Shown here: positions 8,453 to 15,411 of the stretch, piece by piece
Numbering within the stretch: position 1 is the first letter of the stretch
Layout of the letters: every line of letters starts with the position of its first letter
Assembly (NCBI GenBank): GCA_020628755.1
Contig: JAHDEQ010000071.1
Coordinates: 1 to 19,112 of the forward strand
DNA length: 19,112 nt
Reading direction: 5' to 3'
Source of the DNA: Saprospiraceae bacterium
GTDB taxonomy: Bacteria; Bacteroidota; Bacteroidia; Chitinophagales; Saprospiraceae
The notes under the pieces: generated by a model
What the model saw: the letters and a program-made list of their open reading frames with translations, nothing else
Databases searched by the model: none
Told to the model about the DNA's origin: nothing
Position numbers and translations under genes: made by a program

Positions 8453-8623
8453 CATTTAGTAACGACGAAAAAATAAGGTGAAGAAGTTAGGGTTAAATAT
8501 TTTGCTCTCAATCAAGGCGAAAAAGAGGCGCATAGCCCCGCTACGTAACGATTTTTTCAACGTAGAGTGAGGGTAAAAGAATAAGCCTAGATGTTCAAGT
8601 TATTATTTTGACGTTACTTAGTG
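8453..8623. mobile_element. 171-bp MITE-like imperfect palindrome
   Basis: The ends are inverted repeats: CATTTAGTAACG at 8453-8464 and CGTTACTTAGTG at 8612-8623, of which AGTAACG/CGTTACT is exact. When the right half is reverse-complemented it aligns with the left half nearly throughout: about 13 of 18 matches in the segment after AGTAACG, shared TAGG and TTA words, a CTCA word, and near the centre G-AAAAA and TAGC words around a CCCG centre. The whole element can thus fold on itself as one long imperfect hairpin. There is no open frame. This is the structure of a MITE or other non-autonomous palindromic element sitting between trmN6 and the HTH gene. No target-site duplication could be identified with confidence. 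Confidence 0.55.
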
Positions 8624-8630
8624 CTAAAAA

Positions 8631-8668
8631 AAAACGGGAAATAATTGCTTTGCATTATTTCCCGTTTT
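8631..8668 (-). terminator. Terminator of the small HTH gene
   Basis: AAAACGGGAAATAAT at 8631-8645 pairs exactly with 8654-8668; TGC and GCA extend the stem inside with a single bulged T, closing on a TTT loop. On the minus strand it is 5 bp after the stop and is followed by a run of nine T (complement of 8626-8634), which overlaps the stem base. Confidence 0.88.
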
Positions 8669-8672
8669 CCGA

Positions 8673-8948
8673 CTAATTGTCAGAAGATTCCACGCGTTGA
8701 CCTGCTTGCGCTTCATCTAATATTTTTCTAGCAGCATCCAATATAGTAGTATCCTTAATATCCATAATTCCACCATCGGGGCCGGGCTGTAAATGCCAAG
8801 CTCCAACTTGCCCTTCTTCAAATTTTTTGGCACCAAAAAAATTGCGAACGGTTTGTTCTTCAATGTTAAGTTGAGTAGCAATTTTGGCTACGCTACCTGT
8901 AGGTAAAGAATGTTTGATATTTCGTAACTCTTTAAAGGAAATGTGCAT
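8673..8948 (-). CDS. Small HTH DNA-binding protein
   Basis: 91 residues. An N-terminal helix-turn-helix is visible at about 18-38: SVAKIATQLNIEEQTVRNFF has the A-x-x-L-x-[IV] turn and the T-V-R recognition-helix start of repressor-like domains. The rest contains a GPDGGIMDIKDTTIL segment and an amphipathic C-terminal helix (DAARKILDEA). I associate this layout (a short HTH, a linker rich in G and K, QPGPDGG, then D-D/K-TTIL) with a conserved Bacteroidota family usually annotated only as DNA-binding protein. Targets are unknown. The gene is monocistronic, with its own terminator and about 270 bp of upstream sequence. It is not obviously paired with a toxin gene. Confidence 0.75.
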   Translation of the reverse strand: MHISFKELRNIKHSLPTGSVAKIATQLNIEEQTVRNFFGAKKFEEGQVGAWHLQPGPDGGIMDIKDTTILDAARKILDEAQAGQRVESSDN

Positions 8949-9182
8949 AAGCGATTGGTTTTATTAAGTTAGAAAATAAAAATTTATGACATCAAATTCA
9001 CAGAGGAAAGGTAGAAAACAATTTTGTAAAAACAAATAAAAGGTAAATTTTATTTTGTAATAATTGCTTCGCTTATTATAAAAGTACAAAATTTAACTAA
9101 AAAAACAAATTTTAGGTAATTTTTTTGTGACAGTGATAAATTACAAGAATATTGCTTTGGAGAAGGGAATCAGGCGAAAACC
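8949..9182. other. AT-rich intergenic region with one hairpin
   Basis: Upstream region of the HTH gene. It contains an imperfect hairpin, TTTTGTAATAA at 9053-9063 against TTATTATAAAA at 9073-9083 (10 of 11 pairs plus a G-T wobble). Its loop region, AATAATTGCTTCGC, is nearly the same as AATAATTGCTTTGC in the terminator on the other side of the gene. No TAnnTTTG box in the right orientation was found. Confidence 0.35.
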
Positions 9183-9216
9183 AAAAAGCCCAGCCGAAAT
9201 TTCGACTGGGCTTTTT
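9183..9216. terminator. Terminator of the cystathionine beta-synthase gene
   Basis: A 34-bp palindrome: AAAAAGCCCAGCCGAAA at 9183-9199 against TTTCGACTGGGCTTTTT at 9200-9216, with one mismatch. On the minus strand it starts 2 bp after the stop and ends in T5. The symmetry would let it act on both strands. Confidence 0.88.
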
Positions 9217-9218
9217 GA

Positions 9219-10574
9219 TTAAACTGCTTGTATAATATCGTAGTTGGTCAGTATATGCAAACTGCCAGCTTTATCTTTGGCAATGATGGCAGGTATTTTT
9301 TTACTAAAATACATCGAGAGATTTTTGCAAGGCACTTCTTCTGTCACCATCGGAAAAGCATCGCCCATAATTTCTTTGACTGAACTTTCGGCATTTTTAA
9401 GTGGGTTTTCGAGCAAGTGCGACAATACATTAGTTTCTGTTATAGAGCCAACAATATCGCCATTGCTTATAACGGGCATTTGCGAAATATCTTTTTCTTT
9501 CATCAAATTAAATACAGTACGAACACTCTCATCTTCTTTGACGGTTAAGAATTCTTTATTGCTTTTTTTTGCGATAAGGTCTTTTACTTTCAATTCATCT
9601 TCTAAAAATCCACGTTCACGCATCCAATCGTCATTATAAATTTTACCAACATAACGGCTACCATGATCGTGAATAACAACTACGACAACGTCGTCTTTGG
9701 TCAATTTATCTTTTAACTGTAGCAAACCTGCAAAAGCCGAGCCTGCCGAATAGCCCAATAAAATACCTTCTTCACGAGCCAAGCGACGACACATGACCGC
9801 ACCATCTTTATCACTCACTTTCTCAAAGTGGTCAATCAAACTAAAGTCAACGTTTTTAGGTAAAATATCTTCACCAATTCCTTCGGTGATATAAGGATAA
9901 ATTTCTTTTTCATCAAAAACACCCGTTTCGTGGTATTTTTTAAAGACAGAACCATAAGTATCAATACCCCAAATCTTGATATTAGGATTTTGTTCTTTCA
10001 GATAGCGAGCTGTACCCGAAACTGTACCACCAGTACCAACACCAACAATCATGTGCGTGATTTTTCCCTCGGTTTGCTCCCAAATTTCGGGCCCTGTACT
10101 TTCGTAGTGCGCTTGGCGGTTCGACAAATTATCGTACTGATTGCACCAAAACGAATTTGGAATTTCTTTGCTTAGTCGCTCTGCTACAGAGTAGTAAGAG
10201 CGTGGGTCTTCGGGCGTTACATTGGTCGGACAAACAATAACTTCAGCTCCCATTGCTTTGAGCAAATCAATTTTTTCTTTTGACTGTTTATCGCTTGTTG
10301 TAAAAATAGATTTATACCCTTTGACACAGGCAGCGATTGCCAAACCCATACCCGTATTTCCTGAAGTACACTCAATAATAGTACCGCCAGGTTGGATTTT
10401 TCCAGCAGCCTCAGCATCTTCGAGCATTTTGAGTGCCATTCTATCCTTGATAGAATGCCCTGGATTAGTAGTTTCCAATTTGACCAAAACCAAAGCAGGG
10501 ATTTCAGCCGCAATTTTATTGATTTTTACGAGTGGTGTATTACCAATTGTTTCTAAGACGTTGTTATGATACAT
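9219..10574 (-). CDS. cbs: PLP-dependent cystathionine beta-synthase with C-terminal CBS-domain pair
   Basis: 451 residues. Fold-type II PLP enzyme of the cysteine synthase/cystathionine beta-synthase family: substrate loop ETIGNTPLV (8-16), PLP-lysine motif NPGHSIKDR with Lys43, TSGNTG (70-75) that holds the substrate carboxylate, and the phosphate-binding GVGTGGT (178-184). EGIGEDILP and YSAGSAF (for GSSG-type residues) are the family's later motifs. About residues 330-451 form two CBS repeats (SQMPVISNGDIVGSITE, then a second copy ending HILTNYDIIQAV), probably binding adenosyl ligands as a regulatory module. No N-terminal heme-binding extension is present. The presence of CBS domains favours cystathionine beta-synthase (homocysteine plus serine) over plain cysteine synthase, but sequence alone cannot settle this. 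It is cytoplasmic, downstream of the LysM gene on the same strand with a 114-bp gap containing a hairpin. Confidence 0.85.
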   Translation of the reverse strand: MYHNNVLETIGNTPLVKINKIAAEIPALVLVKLETTNPGHSIKDRMALKMLEDAEAAGKIQPGGTIIECTSGNTGMGLAIAACVKGYKSIFTTSDKQSKEKIDLLKAMGAEVIVCPTNVTPEDPRSYYSVAERLSKEIPNSFWCNQYDNLSNRQAHYESTGPEIWEQTEGKITHMIVGVGTGGTVSGTARYLKEQNPNIKIWGIDTYGSVFKKYHETGVFDEKEIYPYITEGIGEDILPKNVDFSLIDHFEKVSDKDGAVMCRRLAREEGILLGYSAGSAFAGLLQLKDKLTKDDVVVVVIHDHGSRYVGKIYNDDWMRERGFLEDELKVKDLIAKKSNKEFLTVKEDESVRTVFNLMKEKDISQMPVISNGDIVGSITETNVLSHLLENPLKNAESSVKEIMGDAFPMVTEEVPCKNLSMYFSKKIPAIIAKDKAGSLHILTNYDIIQAV

Positions 10575-10614
10575 TCTGACTTTTTAGATTTCAGATTTAG
10601 GAATTTTTTTAAAA

Positions 10615-10687
10615 ATTACTAGAAAAAGCATACTGCATCGTAGTTGAAAACTACGACAAAGCTGAGAAAAATGATTTGCATAGTAAT
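10615..10687. terminator. Imperfect palindrome between the LysM and cbs genes
   Basis: Inner stem TCGTAGTT (10638-10645) pairs exactly with AACTACGA (10649-10656) around a GAA loop, and outer arms ATTACTA (10615-10621) and TAGTAAT (10681-10687) are also exact complements. It begins 2 bp after the LysM-protein stop on the minus strand. It lacks a clear T-run directly after the inner stem, so termination or attenuation is only probable; it may instead be a small repeat element. Confidence 0.45.
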
Positions 10688-10688
10688 A

Positions 10689-11552
10689 TTACCTTTTCCA
10701 ATAATGAACATTGACTAAAGAACGCTCGTCGAGCAAACGCAGTGTTTTAGCCGCCTGCGAAGATAAGACAACTATTTCGTCTTTACTAAAAGCTGCCGCA
10801 GGTATTCGGCCAATAACCTTCACAAGTACAGTACGTTTGGACATCGGATTCGTTACAGCAATTTCCGAATTGATTTTGGCTTTGTTGTGCAAGGCATACA
10901 ATCCTTTGGTATCGGTATTTTTTTGCCAAGCTCCAACGCCTGTTTGCTCTTCAATTTTTTTGTAGCCATACTTATCCAAGTATTGGGTGAGCACAAAGTT
11001 GGTTTTTGCTCCTTTAAATCGATAAGAACTTTTTTTAATGCCATTTTTATGAATCCAGCCGACGTGTAATTTTTGACCCTGTTTAATCTCAAAATTGGAA
11101 ATATTATTGCGTGTTTGCAAAACATTGACAGGCATTTTAAAATATTGTTTGGCAATACGATATAAAGTTTCTCCATTTTTTACGGTATAAACCAAAGGGA
11201 TATAATCGTCAAGATTGTAGCGTTCGTTGGCAAAACGTACTATTGCACTATTAGGAATGGGAACTTGTATAACTGCTCCAACTTTATAAATATCTTCGCC
11301 AAGCTCGATATTATAATCGAGCAAATCGCCAGAGCGTAAGCCAAAAAATTGAGCAAGTGAGAATAAAGTCTGCTTGGGCTGCATTTCATGCAATACAAAT
11401 TTCTCCAAATCAGCTCCAAGCGTTATAAAAATTGTATCTTGAAGCGAAAAGTAAGAAGAATCTTGGTCAACTTTATTCGTAGTAGCTTTGCTCATAAAAG
11501 CAAAGCTCGCACAAAAAAGCAGCGTCCAAAAAATCTTGATTTGATAGTTCAT
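10689..11552 (-). CDS. Secreted protein with two LysM domains and an RlpA-like double-psi beta-barrel
   Basis: 287 residues: signal peptide (1-23 or so), LysM 1 at about 53-98 (divergent, LHEMQPKQTLFSLAQFFG), LysM 2 at 122-166 (YTVKNGETLYRIAKQYF, good match), and a C-terminal domain at about 205-285 that matches the RlpA/DPBB pattern: GVGAWQ, YALHNKAKINSEIAVTN, a KVIGRIP segment, IVVLSSQAAKTLRLL. The LysM domains should bind peptidoglycan in the periplasm. In RlpA lytic transglycosylases the segment after the VTN strand carries a catalytic Asp in a DRGP-like motif; here the corresponding position reads GRIP, so enzymatic activity is doubtful although the His of the LHN segment (His222) is present. 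It is divergent from kdsB with 51 bp between starts, which couples an envelope protein with an LPS gene. Confidence 0.82.
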   Translation of the reverse strand: MNYQIKIFWTLLFCASFAFMSKATTNKVDQDSSYFSLQDTIFITLGADLEKFVLHEMQPKQTLFSLAQFFGLRSGDLLDYNIELGEDIYKVGAVIQVPIPNSAIVRFANERYNLDDYIPLVYTVKNGETLYRIAKQYFKMPVNVLQTRNNISNFEIKQGQKLHVGWIHKNGIKKSSYRFKGAKTNFVLTQYLDKYGYKKIEEQTGVGAWQKNTDTKGLYALHNKAKINSEIAVTNPMSKRTVLVKVIGRIPAAAFSKDEIVVLSSQAAKTLRLLDERSLVNVHYWKR

Positions 11553-11573
11553 AGTAGTTTAAATATTCTTCTA

Positions 11574-11581
11574 CAAAAATA
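11574..11581 (-). promoter_or_regulatory. Candidate -7 box for the LysM-protein gene
   Basis: The minus strand reads TATTTTTG, a match to TAnnTTTG, 21 bp before the LysM-protein start and within the 51-bp gap it shares with kdsB. A TTTG -33 box is not present at the standard spacing, so the match may be chance. Confidence 0.3.
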
Positions 11582-11603
11582 CAGTATTTCCAATTGACTT
11601 GCC

Positions 11604-12338
11604 ATGAAAAAAAAGGTCTTAGGTCTTATTCCTGCACGCTATGCATCTACTCGGTTTCCTGGAAAACCTTTGGTCAATATCAAAGGTAAATCTATGATTC
11701 AGCGTGTTGTCGAACAGACTTCTAAAACGAAATATTTGGATGAAATTATTGTGGCAACTGATAATGAGCGCATTTATGAACACGTACAGTCATTTGGAGG
11801 CAAGGCTCAAATGACAGCCACTACACACCAATCGGGAACAGATCGATGTGCTGAAGTAGCTTTGGCCAAAGCCGATTATGATATTATTGTCAATATTCAA
11901 GGAGATGAACCATTTATCCAACCTTCTCAGATTGATGATTTGATACAGATTTTGGTACAAAATGAGGCTTGCCAAATTGCTACTTTAGCTATGAAAATAG
12001 AGCAAGAAAGCGATTTTTTAAACCCCAATATCGTAAAAGTCGCTTTTAATAAAAGTCAAAAGGCTTTGTATTTTAGCCGAAGTCCGATTCCTTTTGCTCG
12101 AAATTTGAATACTCCTTTTTCGACAGCATTTGCGTATAAACACATTGGTTTGTATGCTTATCGTAGAAAAACACTTTTGGAAATAGCCGAACTTAAACCT
12201 AGTATTTTAGAAAGAATAGAATCACTCGAACAATTGCGTTGGCTCGACAATGGTTATTCCATTGCAGTTGGTCTTACAGACATAGAAACAGTTGGAATTG
12301 ATACGCCCGAAGATTTAGAAAAGATTGTTAAGGAGTAA
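11604..12338 (+). CDS. kdsB: 3-deoxy-manno-octulosonate cytidylyltransferase (CMP-Kdo synthetase)
   Basis: 244 residues, the usual length for KdsB. It activates Kdo with CTP to CMP-Kdo for the LPS inner core, in the cytoplasm. Motifs are all present: nucleotide-binding IPARYASTRFPGKPL (9-23), VATDNERI (50-57), HQSGTDRCAEVA (75-85) that contacts cytidine, NIQGDEPFI (97-105) with the metal-binding Asp, YFSRSPIPF, HIGLYAYRR and the closing ESLEQLRWLDNG. The gene therefore marks this organism as a Gram-negative LPS producer. It begins 51 bp from the divergent LysM-protein gene and ends 85 bp before the Nudix gene. An unusual 7-nt word array follows the stop. Confidence 0.95.
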   Translation: MKKKVLGLIPARYASTRFPGKPLVNIKGKSMIQRVVEQTSKTKYLDEIIVATDNERIYEHVQSFGGKAQMTATTHQSGTDRCAEVALAKADYDIIVNIQGDEPFIQPSQIDDLIQILVQNEACQIATLAMKIEQESDFLNPNIVKVAFNKSQKALYFSRSPIPFARNLNTPFSTAFAYKHIGLYAYRRKTLLEIAELKPSILERIESLEQLRWLDNGYSIAVGLTDIETVGIDTPEDLEKIVKE

Positions 12339-12342
12339 TATT

Positions 12343-12381
12343 GTAATGAGTAACGTATAATGTCGTAACGAGTAGTAATAC
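12343..12381. repeat. Degenerate 7-8-nt word array after kdsB
   Basis: The stretch can be read as GTAATGA, GTAACGT, ATAATGTC, GTAACGA, GTAGTAATAC, i.e. variants of GTAAYGA following each other with a 7-8-nt pitch. It starts 4 bp after the kdsB stop. There is no palindrome and no terminator-like stem. It resembles in style, not in sequence, the 8-nt arrays elsewhere in the window. Confidence 0.4.
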
Positions 12382-12423
12382 ATTCTTGCATTTTTAGATT
12401 CAATCATTCATGTACTTATAGAG

Positions 12424-12990
12424 ATGAACTTTTGTAGCAACTGCGGTAAAACAGTACGATACGGACTCGCCGAAGGCGAAGACCGTCCACGCTTTGTATG
12501 CGATCATTGCCAAACCATTCATTATCAAAATCCCAATATTGTAGCAGGTTGTTTACCGATTTGGGGAGATAAGGTCTTATTGTGTAAACGTGCGATTCCG
12601 CCACGCAAGGGTTTTTGGAATGTACCAGGAGGTTATATGGAAAATGGCGAGACGGTAGAAGAAGGGGCGGCAAGAGAAGTTTGGGAGGAAGCGAATATTC
12701 GTGTCAAACCTTTTCATTTACAGATGTTGTTTAGTATCGCACGCATCAATCAAGTGTATATGCACTTTTTGGCGGACTTGCCTGACTTAAGTTTTTCTTG
12801 TGGAGTAGAAAGTTTGGAAGTACAATTGTTTGCAGAAAATGAAATTCCCTGGAAAGAAATAGCATTTACATCATCGCACTATACGCTTCGTACCTACTTT
12901 CAGGACAGAAAGTTGGGGCGGCATCAATTGCATCGTACAAGCTACGAAGAATATGAAGCCTATCGAGCAGCACTAAAAAATAAGAAATGA
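12424..12990 (+). CDS. Nudix hydrolase with N-terminal zinc ribbon
   Basis: 188 residues. An N-terminal four-Cys zinc ribbon (Cys4, Cys7, Cys26, Cys29, as CSNC and CDHC) precedes a Nudix domain. The Nudix box runs from Gly70: G-x5-E76-x7-R84-E85-V-W-E88-E89-A-N91, matching GX5EX7REUXEEXGU except that the last Gly is Asn, a change common in this zinc-ribbon group. The catalytic Glu pair is intact. Such proteins hydrolyse nucleoside diphosphates linked to another group (NADH pyrophosphatase-like, ADP-ribose, FAD or related compounds); the exact substrate is not visible. The stop overlaps the next gene's start (ATGA, 12987-12990), so the two are translationally coupled. An A-rich leader, TATAGAG, lies before the ATG. 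Confidence 0.85.
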   Translation: MNFCSNCGKTVRYGLAEGEDRPRFVCDHCQTIHYQNPNIVAGCLPIWGDKVLLCKRAIPPRKGFWNVPGGYMENGETVEEGAAREVWEEANIRVKPFHLQMLFSIARINQVYMHFLADLPDLSFSCGVESLEVQLFAENEIPWKEIAFTSSHYTLRTYFQDRKLGRHQLHRTSYEEYEAYRAALKNKK

Positions 12991-13745
12991 GAATTTTATC
13001 AATTTTAATCATTATTTTTTTTGTTTTCAGTTGTAAAACAACAACAGAAACCTCTCCAATTGATTTTTCAAAATATCCAAAAGCATTGCAAGAAATTTTT
13101 AAAACACACGGCGGCCTTGCTCAATGGAAGCAAATGCAATCACTGAGTTATACAACAGTTGACCCCGAAAAAGAATCCAAAACTTGGATAAATTTGCATA
13201 ACCGCCACGAAAAAATACAAGGTAGCAATTACACAATGGGTTTTGATGGGCAAGAATATTGGCTCGAAGCAGGAGCAGACTATACGGGTAATCCCAAGTT
13301 TATGACGAATTTGATGTTTTATTTTTATGCGATGCCTTTTGTCTTGGCCGATGATGGTATTATATATAGTGAAACAGCAGATTTGATTTTTGAAGGAAAA
13401 TCATATCCTGGTATTCGGATTTCTTATAAGAGTGGAGTAGGAGTAAGTTCGGAGGATGAGTATTTTATCCATTATGACCCCGAAACCAAGCAAATGGCTT
13501 GGTTGGGTTATACGGTAACTTATTTTTCGCAAAAGAAAAGTGAGAAAGTTAGATGGATTCGCTATGATGATTGGGAGGAAAGCAATAAAGTTTTACTACC
13601 ATCTCTGATAACTTGGTATAAGTTAGAAGAAGGTCAACCAACAATACCTCGAAATGGTGTTCAATTCAAAGAAGTAAAACTTTCGACCAAGCCTTTTGAG
13701 GAATCTACTTTTGAAAAAACATCAGGGGCAAAAGTCGTAGAATAA
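12987..13745 (+). CDS. Lipoprotein resembling the DUF6503 family
   Basis: 252 residues with a lipoprotein signal peptide: MRIL, a run of I/F residues, and lipobox FVFSC with Cys16. After a short linker come KALQEIFKTHGGLAQWKQMQSLSY, a helix and then a strand, followed by a long series of strands with many aromatic residues (YTMGFDGQEYWLEAG, LMFYFYAMPFVL, a SYPGIRISYK strand, and EYFIHYDPETKQMAWLGY). This is the pattern of the Bacteroidota DUF6503 lipoproteins, which look like LolA/LolB-type half-barrels. The molecular function is unknown, and lipid or other hydrophobic ligand binding is only a guess. It overlaps the Nudix gene by 4 bp and shares its mRNA. Confidence 0.75.
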   Translation: MRILSILIIIFFVFSCKTTTETSPIDFSKYPKALQEIFKTHGGLAQWKQMQSLSYTTVDPEKESKTWINLHNRHEKIQGSNYTMGFDGQEYWLEAGADYTGNPKFMTNLMFYFYAMPFVLADDGIIYSETADLIFEGKSYPGIRISYKSGVGVSSEDEYFIHYDPETKQMAWLGYTVTYFSQKKSEKVRWIRYDDWEESNKVLLPSLITWYKLEEGQPTIPRNGVQFKEVKLSTKPFEESTFEKTSGAKVVE

Positions 13746-13784
13746 AAAAAAGTCCTTTCCGAAATTTCGGAAAGGACTTTTTTT
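13745..13784. terminator. Bidirectional terminator between two convergent genes
   Basis: A perfect 40-bp palindrome (20 bp per arm, symmetric about 13764/13765) with the core AGTCCTTTCCGAAA and its complement, flanked by A7 and T7 runs. It starts on the last base of the DUF6503-like stop and ends 19 bp before the repeat-protein stop on the other strand, and serves both genes. Confidence 0.92.
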
Positions 13785-13803
13785 ATGTAGAAGGAATCAG
13801 AGA

Positions 13804-15321
13804 TTAATACTGAATTCCTAAAGCTTTCAATGTTTCGTAATCCAATTGACCAACAGGAAGACCGTTGTCTTTTTGGAATTTAGTCAAAGCAGCTTTTGTA
13901 CGAGTACCCATGATATTATCTGATGGGCCTGCGTCATAACCACGCTGAGTTAAAGCAGCTTGGATTTGACGTACAGTGTAGCTAGTTACTTTGTTACCAC
14001 AAAGTACTTCTCTCCACTCAGTAAAACCACCTGGCTTAACCAAACGACGCTTCGTAATAGTTGAATATTCAGCAGGAATATCAATAGTACGAGTAGAAGC
14101 AGGTGACTTTAATACTTGACGAGTTTCAGTAGAATACTCAGCAGGAATAGCTTCTTGACGAGTAGAAGCAGGAGTTTTTACAATTCGCTTCGTAATAGTT
14201 TTATACTCAGCAGGAATAACCTCCTCACGAGTAGAAGCAGGAGTTTTTACAACTCTTCTTGTTACTGTTTTATACTCAGCAGGAATAACTTCCTCACGAG
14301 TAGTTGCAGGAGTTTTGATTACTTGCTTTGTAATAGTTGTGTACTCAGCAGGAATAACTTCTTCACGAGAAGTTGCAGGAGTTTTTACAACTCTTCTTGT
14401 TACCGTAGAATACTCAGCAGGAATAACTTCCTCACGAGTCGTCGCAGGAGTTTTTACAACTCTCTTAGTACGAGTACCATACTGCGCAGGTACATCAACA
14501 GTTTTGATACAGTCATCACCATTGTCAGTGTAACCAGAATCACAACCCATACGAACTTGCTTAGTAACAGTTTTGAATTCAGCAGGAACTTCTACTAAAC
14601 ACCAAACTAAACAATCGTTAGGGTCATCAGACAAACAGTTACGGTCACCAGGACGCTTGACCCACTTAGTAGAAGCAGGCTTCACTTCGATAGTTTCTGT
14701 TTCAGTAGTATATTTAGCAGGTACTCTTTCGATACGAGTAGAAGCTTCTTTTACTACATACTGCTCAGACATTGTTTCGTACTCAGCAGGTACAGTAATC
14801 AATCTTTTTGATTCAGGCTTAACTAAAACTTGCTCAGTTACAGTTTCGTACTCAGCAGGTACAGCAATCAAACGCTTAGATTCAGCCTTAGCCATAACTT
14901 GTTCAGTTACAGTTTCATAAGTAGCAGGCACAGGAATCAAACGCTTCGTTTCAGGCTTAACCATAACTTGCTCAGTTACAGTTTCGTACTCAGCAGGTAC
15001 AGCAATCAAACGCTTAGATTCAGCCTTAGCCATAACTTGCTCAGTAACAGTTTCGTACTCAGCAGGTACAGCAATCAAACGGCTAGATTCAGCTTTAGAT
15101 AAAACTTGATCGGATACTGTTTCATAAACAGCAGGTACAACTTCTACTCTTGAAGAAGCTGGACGAACCAAAACTTGTTCAGTAACGGTTTCATATTCGT
15201 CAGGAATTAAACACTTAGCATAGCACTTACCTGGATCAGCATTAGGTGGTACATCTTGAGCACTTACTAAAGATGCAACCAAAAGGCATGCAATTGCAAG
15301 AACTAGGTTCAATCTTTTCAT
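13804..15321 (-). CDS. Secreted 23-residue-repeat protein with a C-terminal peptidoglycan-binding domain
   Basis: 505 residues: signal peptide (1-22, cleavage after SAQ), then sixteen units with the pattern P-A-x-Y-x-T-[VI]-T-x-[QR]-V-x-x-K-x-x-[ST]-x-R. Units 1-7 (40-200) and 10-15 (278-415) are exactly 23 residues. Units 1-7 are acidic (EYETVTEQV), units 10-16 basic (TRRVVKTPA). Units 8 and 9 are lengthened by Cys-rich insertions. Mature Cys residues: 33, 37, 229, 237, 241, 260, 271 and 441; CYAKCL (33-38) and CLVWCL (237-242) act as similar caps before each block. Residues about 447-503 match the peptidoglycan-binding type 1 fold (TVRQIQAALTQRGYDAGPSDNIMG, then TKAALTKFQKDNGL), so the protein is probably tethered to the cell wall in the periplasm. 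The repeat rod may be a spacer or ligand-binding scaffold. Function unknown. Confidence 0.9.
   Translation of the reverse strand: MKRLNLVLAIACLLVASLVSAQDVPPNADPGKCYAKCLIPDEYETVTEQVLVRPASSRVEVVPAVYETVSDQVLSKAESSRLIAVPAEYETVTEQVMAKAESKRLIAVPAEYETVTEQVMVKPETKRLIPVPATYETVTEQVMAKAESKRLIAVPAEYETVTEQVLVKPESKRLITVPAEYETMSEQYVVKEASTRIERVPAKYTTETETIEVKPASTKWVKRPGDRNCLSDDPNDCLVWCLVEVPAEFKTVTKQVRMGCDSGYTDNGDDCIKTVDVPAQYGTRTKRVVKTPATTREEVIPAEYSTVTRRVVKTPATSREEVIPAEYTTITKQVIKTPATTREEVIPAEYKTVTRRVVKTPASTREEVIPAEYKTITKRIVKTPASTRQEAIPAEYSTETRQVLKSPASTRTIDIPAEYSTITKRRLVKPGGFTEWREVLCGNKVTSYTVRQIQAALTQRGYDAGPSDNIMGTRTKAALTKFQKDNGLPVGQLDYETLKALGIQY
13813..13983 (-). other. Peptidoglycan-binding domain of the repeat protein
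   Basis: Residues 447-503. The order QIQAAL, RGYDAG, D-x-x-MGTRTKAAL, FQKDNGL and LDYETLKALGI is the classic three-helix peptidoglycan_binding_1 pattern, with the G-x-x-D...G...T-x-x-A...FQ signature. Confidence 0.85.
14008..15204 (-). repeat. Coding tandem repeats, 69-bp unit, sixteen copies
   Basis: The repeat encodes residues 40-438 of the secreted repeat protein. The unit is 69 bp (23 codons). Copies 3 and 5 are almost identical in protein, and DNA words such as CAGTTTCGTACTCAGCAGGT recur in the plus strand from about 14780 to 15130, while a second family of copies (AACTCTTCTTGTTACTG-like words) spans 14160-14480. The near-identity of copies suggests recent expansion or gene conversion within each block. 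Confidence 0.85.
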
Positions 15322-15403
15322 AGTTGAATAAATTGGTTTTGAATTAATAAATTTTTAAATCTAGTATAATAAGCTCTCAACGGAGCGAATCATCATATTT
15401 CCG

Positions 15404-15411
15404 CAAATTTA
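15404..15411 (-). promoter_or_regulatory. Candidate -7 box for the repeat-protein gene
   Basis: The minus strand reads TAAATTTG, matching TAnnTTTG, 83 bp before the start codon and overlapping the last codons of the HD-protein gene. At the -33 distance the minus strand reads TATG, one base from TTTG. It is the best promoter match of the three noted in the window. Confidence 0.4.

Noticed and set aside
8673..8948. Small HTH protein as an antitoxin of a toxin-antitoxin pair
   Set aside because: There is no adjacent small partner gene; it has its own terminator and 270 bp of upstream non-coding DNA.
14116..15102. Several open plus-strand frames opposite the repeat gene, with Ser/Arg/Asn-rich repeats
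   Set aside because: They are antisense shadows of the 69-bp repeat; period divisible by 3 keeps all frames open together, and no signal peptide or family match appears.
14008..15204. Regular repeats that could suggest a CRISPR array
   Set aside because: The 69-bp units are in frame, with no unique spacers of constant length, and encode a continuous secreted repeat protein.
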